Position numbers and translations under genes: made by a program. 56,835 nucleotides of DNA from Pirellulaceae bacterium (lineage in GTDB: Bacteria; Planctomycetota; Planctomycetia; Pirellulales; Pirellulaceae), in NCBI GenBank assembly GCA_022448315.1, contig JAKVCA010000015.1, forward strand, positions 1 to 56,835, written 5' to 3'. Of the stretch, positions 52,717-56,835 are shown piece after piece. How positions within the stretch are numbered: position 1 is the first letter of the stretch; the number at the start of each line of letters is the position of its first letter. The notes under the pieces were generated by a model that saw only the letters and a program-made list of their open reading frames with translations, was not told the origin of the DNA and made no database searches.

Positions 52717-53211
52717 CTAAAAGAGAGCTTCTTTTCCCAGTTGTCGACGAACGATCACCCACTGTCCGCTGTGCATCATCCAGTGTGATGGAGTCAGGTT
52801 GAAGATTGATCCTACCGAAGGCGCGTATTCACGAATCCCTTCCGGACTCTCTTGTTGCAGATCCTCGTCGGTCATTGTAGACAATGCGTCGCGCAAAGCC
52901 TGATGCTGGGTCACCATCAATTCCAGGTACTTCTGTTTGGTCAAAAAAGAACTGGCGACGTCGACCCCGGCGTTTTCCTTGGAGTGTTGGTCAGCGAACC
53001 CCGAGGGAAGGTCCGGCATCGAACCGGGGCAGACGGAGTTGATGAGACGGTTATCCGAGGCAAGCAGGTGTCCGAGTTGCCATGCAATATGATTGCCACC
53101 GTCGCACGGTCGACGAAGCAGGTCTTCGTCGCTTAGATCTTGAAGATAGGCGTTCACGCAAAACGTTGCCGTGGACAAAGATTCGTTGATAAGTTGTTTC
53201 GCGACGCTCAT
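52717..53211 (-). CDS. DinB-family protein
   Basis: The 164-residue protein is a full-length DinB/YfiT-like four-helix bundle. The likely metal triad is His48 (WQLGHLL), His143 and His147 (TPSHWMMHSGQW). Family members act as metal-dependent thiol transferases (mycothiol, bacillithiol) or as unknown damage-inducible proteins; planctomycete members are uncharacterised. It is cytoplasmic. It starts 70 bp upstream of the ceramidase-like gene on the same strand and is divergent from the sialidase. Confidence 0.85.
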   Translation of the reverse strand: MSVAKQLINESLSTATFCVNAYLQDLSDEDLLRRPCDGGNHIAWQLGHLLASDNRLINSVCPGSMPDLPSGFADQHSKENAGVDVASSFLTKQKYLELMVTQHQALRDALSTMTDEDLQQESPEGIREYAPSVGSIFNLTPSHWMMHSGQWVIVRRQLGKEALF

Positions 53212-53401
53212 AATCTTGCTCTCCGTCAGGAACGTATTTTCAATTCGGATGATTTTGAATCTGTGATTTGACCAGCATGGGAAGCGTCGAGGATCGCGTC
53301 AAGAACGAGGACGAATCGCTGGTCATGTCCGTACGCAGTATCCGTTTGACCAAGCAAAATGGCTTTCGGCAATGTTACATTTATTTTTTGAAGGGAAGGC
53401 C

Positions 53402-55075
53402 ATGGCGTCGTCCATGTTTACGCTCGATCGTTTGCTCGCCCTGTGTTTCATGATCTTCCTCCTGGCAGGAGGTGAGTTGAGGGCGTTTTCAGAACTCATT
53501 TTTGTCGAAAGCGGTGCTCCGAAGGCGGTCATTGAAGTTGGAACGCCTTGGAAGCGTGACGCGGGTTTCCTCGAATTGCAAGGCACGGGCTGTGTGTTGT
53601 ATGCGGACGCGGTGATCGACCAAGGCGATTTTGTGATTGAGGCTGTGATACAGGTCGATGAACTCAGCAACAGTGCAGCGACGTTTTGTTTTGAGGCCCA
53701 GAGTCACCTCGGTTTTCAAGGTGGGACAGGACTCCCGTTTACCGAAGGGCCGCTTTTTGGCGGCGCCCCCAAGTTCTTTGAAGACGTTAAAGGCGTGGTC
53801 CCCGAAGGTCAGCCATTTCGATTGATGATTCGACGACAAAACAAAAGACTTTTGGTTCAGGTGGATGACAAAACGCTTTTTGAAACAGCCATTTCGAATG
53901 ATCCGCTTGGACGATTCGGGTTTCGACCGTGGCGAAGCAAGATGCGAGTTTATGAATTCCAGGCGACGGGGGAATTCTCACCCTATGTCAAAGTCGAGCC
54001 TTGGGCTTCCGATCTGAAAGCCGAGCCAGTCGATGTCTTTCGATCCGGTGCTGACGGCTATCATACGTACCGGATCCCTTCAATGGTGTCGACGACCCAG
54101 GGGACCTTGTTGGCGTTCGCCGAGGGACGCAAGTCCGGCGGTGGCGACGCGGGAGATATCGACCTGCTACTCAAACGTTCGACTGACGATGGGAAGACTT
54201 GGTCTGCATATCAGGTTGTCTGGAACGACGGTACCAACACGTGTGGGAATCCAGCCCCTGTGGTGGATGTAGAGACGGGTCGGATCTGGCTTTTTCTGAC
54301 CTGGAATTTGGGGTCAGATCACGAACGAGAAATCATGGCGGGGCAAAGCCGGTTTCCCCGTCGCTGTTACATGACGTTCAGTGATGACGACGGCATCACT
54401 TGGAAAGATCCGCAGGAGATGCCCCACCTGCGGGAATCGCATTGGCGTTGGTACGCGACCGGGCCCGACAAGGGAATCCAGTTGACTCGCGGGCAGTACC
54501 GAGGTCGTTTGGTGATACCGTGTAACCATAGCGATCATCAGGATCCTCAGCAGCACCCTTATCGTTCTCACGTCATCTTTTCCGACGATCATGGAAAGTC
54601 CTGGAAACTCGGGGGTGTCGTGGGGGAGAAGACCAACGAATCGACGCTCGTTGAACTGTCCGATGGAAGGATCATGGATAATATGCGGTCCTACCATGGA
54701 AAGAACCGGCGGGCAGTTTCCATCAGCGATGACGGCGGGGTGACTTGGGGGGACGTTTCGCTGGATTCCGCCCTGATTGAACCTGTTTGTCAAGGGAGTC
54801 TACTCAGGCTGGACTGGTCCGAGGAGTCGCGATCCAAGGGTAGGATCGTCTTTTGTAACCCTGCCAGTCGCGGTCGGGAGAGGTTGACGTTACGGACGAG
54901 TTCCGACGACGGTCAAACTTGGGCTTTCAACCGTTGTTTGTACCGTGGTCCCTCTGCATATTCTTGTCTGACAAAAATGCCAGATGGCCGACTGGGGGTC
55001 CTGTTCGAGCGGGATCGTTACCAGAAAATGACCTTTGTTGTTGTCGATGTTGAGTGGTTGGAAGCTCAGCCCTGA
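53402..55075 (+). CDS. exported exo-sialidase (BNR/Asp-box) protein
   Basis: From the ATG at 53402, after AGGGAAGG, the protein has 557 residues with a signal peptide (LLALCFMIFLLAGGELRA). Residues up to about 200 form a lectin-like beta-sandwich (DAVIDQGDFVIEAVIQVD). The catalytic propeller begins with YHTYRIPSMV (the (F/Y)RIP arginine) and has five Asp boxes: STDDGKTWSAY, SDDDGITWKDP, SDDHGKSWKLG, SDDGGVTWGDV and SSDDGQTWAFN. The order lectin domain then sialidase is usual for secreted bacterial sialidases that cleave terminal sialic acids from glycoproteins or gangliosides. Divergent from dinB-like; followed by PSD1 after 159 bp. Confidence 0.92.
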   Translation: MASSMFTLDRLLALCFMIFLLAGGELRAFSELIFVESGAPKAVIEVGTPWKRDAGFLELQGTGCVLYADAVIDQGDFVIEAVIQVDELSNSAATFCFEAQSHLGFQGGTGLPFTEGPLFGGAPKFFEDVKGVVPEGQPFRLMIRRQNKRLLVQVDDKTLFETAISNDPLGRFGFRPWRSKMRVYEFQATGEFSPYVKVEPWASDLKAEPVDVFRSGADGYHTYRIPSMVSTTQGTLLAFAEGRKSGGGDAGDIDLLLKRSTDDGKTWSAYQVVWNDGTNTCGNPAPVVDVETGRIWLFLTWNLGSDHEREIMAGQSRFPRRCYMTFSDDDGITWKDPQEMPHLRESHWRWYATGPDKGIQLTRGQYRGRLVIPCNHSDHQDPQQHPYRSHVIFSDDHGKSWKLGGVVGEKTNESTLVELSDGRIMDNMRSYHGKNRRAVSISDDGGVTWGDVSLDSALIEPVCQGSLLRLDWSEESRSKGRIVFCNPASRGRERLTLRTSSDDGQTWAFNRCLYRGPSAYSCLTKMPDGRLGVLFERDRYQKMTFVVVDVEWLEAQP

Positions 55076-55234
55076 TTCACCACAAGTGGATGTGATCAAT
55101 CAAGGGCCGATCGATTCTTGGACTTCCTGGGGCCCAAGAGCGATCCGCCCTTCGTATAATTGAAAGTGCTATCCCACTTCGTGTGGTTGCGGAAACTGAG
55201 TGGCTGATAGAGTTATGAAAGACGACGGACATTC

Positions 55235-56835
55235 ATGCGCATTTTCCTGATTTCTCTCATCGGTTTTTCCGCGACGCTGGTTTTCAGTGATTCGCGAACC
55301 GCCAGCTTGCTCGGTCAAGACGGAAGCATCTTGTTTCGGAGTCAGGTCAAACCGGCTCTTTCGGAAACCTGCTTCAAGTGCCATGGCCCGGATGACGCAA
55401 CGCGGGAGGCGGATCTCCGTTTGGATACCTTTGAAGATGCCACCCGCGATCGTGGTGGGTATGTTGCGATTTCTCCTCGACATGCCGACAAAAGTGAGCT
55501 GTGGAGTCGCATCACCAGTGACGATCCTGATCTGGTCATGCCGCCCCCCGACTCAGGCTTGGCTCTAACACAAAACGAAATTCAATCCATGCGTCAGTGG
55601 ATTGAGCAGGGCGCGGTTTACGAAAATCATTGGGCCTATGAGCCATTGGCTGACCACATGCCACCGTCATCGGCCCATCAGGAATGGACGAAATCTCCGA
55701 TCGATAGTTTTATTGCAGATGGGTTCGAGAGAAATCACCTGCAACCTGCAGACAAAGCGAATCGCGAGACCCTCTATCGACGTCTCTCGCTCGACCTGCT
55801 CGGCTTGCTGCCTGAGACGGATGAAGTAAGAGAGTACGTTTCCGATCCGCGTCCCGATGCTGACCAGCGAGTGATTGATCGCATGTTGGCAAGTCCTCAT
55901 TTCGGGGAGCGTTGGGGACGTCACTGGTTGGATCAAGCCCGGTACGCGGATACCCACGGGTACACGGTCGACTCGCCACGGACGATGTGGCCCTACCGGG
56001 ACTGGGTTATCGATGCGTTCAATTCGGATATGGCATTTGATCAATTCACCATTGAACAGTTGGCGGGCGATCTGCTTCCCGAGCCGACTTTGTCTCAGGT
56101 GGTCGCAACCGGTTTTCATCGAAATACGTTGATCAATCAGGAGGGGGGCTCGGACGCCGAACAGTTTCGGAACGAAACGGTGATCGACCGCGTGAATACG
56201 ACGGGGGCAGTCTGGCTGGGTTTAACCGTTGGGTGCAGCCAGTGCCATAACCACAAGTACGATCCCCTCCAACAGGTCGAGTACTATCAACTATTTGCGT
56301 TTTTCAACAGCACTCAGGATGTGAACAGCGTGAATCCGGTCGTCCGCGTGTTCACGCAGCAGCAGGAAACACGACTGCAACAACTTGATGCGGAATTGAA
56401 GCAGGCCAAGTCGGACTTGGCGACTTACGATCGCACGAAAGAAGAACAGAGCACAGCTGATGCGGAGCAGACTTCACCGGAATGGTTGACGATTTCCCCG
56501 CTCGACTTGCAGAGCGAGGCAGGTGCCCGCTTTGAGATACTGGAAGACGGTTCGATTCTCGTTTCCGGCAACAATGGGGCTCAGGATCGCTACGAAGTTC
56601 AGTTGAACATCCCAAAGGGTCGTTGGACCGCTTTGAGGCTCGAAGCGCTCACAGACCCATCTCTGCCGAACGGAGGACCTGGCAGAGCGGGCAACGGCAA
56701 TTTTGTCCTGAACGAAGTGCGGTGGAGTATTGCGGATCGCCCTCCTCTTACATGGGATTTCGCCATCGCTGACCATTCACAGAAAGACTATCCTGTCCAG
56801 GCTGCGATCGATGGAAATCCCGCGACTGGCTGGGC
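55235..56835 (+). CDS. PSD1-type protein, partial, cut by the window end
   Basis: The frame from the ATG at 55235 is open for 533 codons to the window edge. It starts with a signal peptide (RIFLISLIGFSATLVFS), then the cytochrome-c-like module with ETCFKCHGPDDATREADLRL (Cys46, Cys49, His50) and PDLVMPPPDSG. DUF1549 follows: LSLDLLGLLPETDEVREYV, WLDQARYADTHGYTVDSPR, GCSQCHNHKYDPL. Then a coiled coil (LKQAKSDLATYDRTKEE) and a beta-sandwich-like part (YEVQLNIPKGRWTALRLEAL). DUF1553 is expected beyond the edge, and a DUF1501 gene may follow. Downstream of the sialidase, same strand. Confidence 0.93.
   Translation, partial: MRIFLISLIGFSATLVFSDSRTASLLGQDGSILFRSQVKPALSETCFKCHGPDDATREADLRLDTFEDATRDRGGYVAISPRHADKSELWSRITSDDPDLVMPPPDSGLALTQNEIQSMRQWIEQGAVYENHWAYEPLADHMPPSSAHQEWTKSPIDSFIADGFERNHLQPADKANRETLYRRLSLDLLGLLPETDEVREYVSDPRPDADQRVIDRMLASPHFGERWGRHWLDQARYADTHGYTVDSPRTMWPYRDWVIDAFNSDMAFDQFTIEQLAGDLLPEPTLSQVVATGFHRNTLINQEGGSDAEQFRNETVIDRVNTTGAVWLGLTVGCSQCHNHKYDPLQQVEYYQLFAFFNSTQDVNSVNPVVRVFTQQQETRLQQLDAELKQAKSDLATYDRTKEEQSTADAEQTSPEWLTISPLDLQSEAGARFEILEDGSILVSGNNGAQDRYEVQLNIPKGRWTALRLEALTDPSLPNGGPGRAGNGNFVLNEVRWSIADRPPLTWDFAIADHSQKDYPVQAAIDGNPATGW

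Noticed and set aside
1-56835. tRNA, rRNA, CRISPR, insertion sequence or prophage genes
   Set aside because: No cloverleaf-like sequence, repeat-spacer array, transposase or phage motif was seen on either strand by reading; a covariance-model scan was not possible.

Overview
The window reads as chromosomal DNA from a planctomycete (phylum Planctomycetota). It carries three PSD1-type genes (DUF1549/DUF1553, two with an N-terminal cytochrome-c-like CxxCH), two DUF1501 genes directly beside them, a type I sulfatase, ThuA-domain proteins, two neutral-ceramidase-like proteins, a membrane Ser/Thr kinase and a large TPR protein. Shine-Dalgarno sites are often weak, and several starts look like GTG or TTG. 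I see no rRNA, tRNA, CRISPR array, insertion sequence or phage gene. Genus cannot be judged.

Layout. 0.1-7.3 kb: TPR protein, SDR oxidoreductase, nitrilase-family hydrolase, Bcp peroxiredoxin with a textbook terminator, CobW GTPase. 7.6-11.0 kb (minus): sulfotransferase, GT4 glycosyltransferase and DUF2334 deacetylase-like protein, a likely cell-surface glycan or lipid modification group. 11.5-17.1 kb (minus): a coupled operon of DUF1501 protein, a PSD1 protein without its cytochrome domain, and a three-domain isochorismatase/ThuA/jelly-roll enzyme. 17.4-21.0 kb: FkbM methyltransferase, an unknown protein, a stand-alone condensation-type acyltransferase and a broken two-TM/PH-like gene. 21.1-24.5 kb (minus): myo-inositol oxygenase, a TIM-barrel isomerase and a ceramidase-like protein. 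24.7-34.5 kb: ACT-domain protein, 2-hydroxyacid dehydrogenase, thioredoxin-like protein, DMT transporter, CPA2 antiporter with CBS pair, an unknown secreted protein, ThuA protein and a small TM/coiled-coil protein. 34.6-40.1 kb: NYN nuclease-like protein, HrpB helicase, HEAT-repeat protein, DNase I-like protein. 40.2-46.3 kb (minus): a second PSD1/DUF1501 pair followed by an esterase. 46.5-56.8 kb: lactonase-like propeller, sulfatase, 6-TM kinase, second ceramidase-like protein, DinB protein, sialidase and the start of a third PSD1 gene, cut by the window edge.

Working together: many products carry export signals and act on sugars, esters, sulfates, amides or sialic acids, which fits a heterotroph that degrades complex glycans and glycolipids. 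Two ceramidase-like proteins, a sialidase, a sulfatase and an inositol oxygenase together hint at use of eukaryotic sphingolipid or inositol-lipid material; this is inference.

The most unusual signal is a set of small genes visible only when reading frames are joined (best cases 20602-21019, 26408-26669 and 40172-40508; weaker at 5931-6151 and 11293-11500), whereas every long gene is intact. Two of the breaks in the PH-like gene fall exactly at runs of six A. The other items worth following are the eukaryotic-type myo-inositol oxygenase and a conserved second CxxCH motif inside DUF1549 of all three PSD1 proteins.
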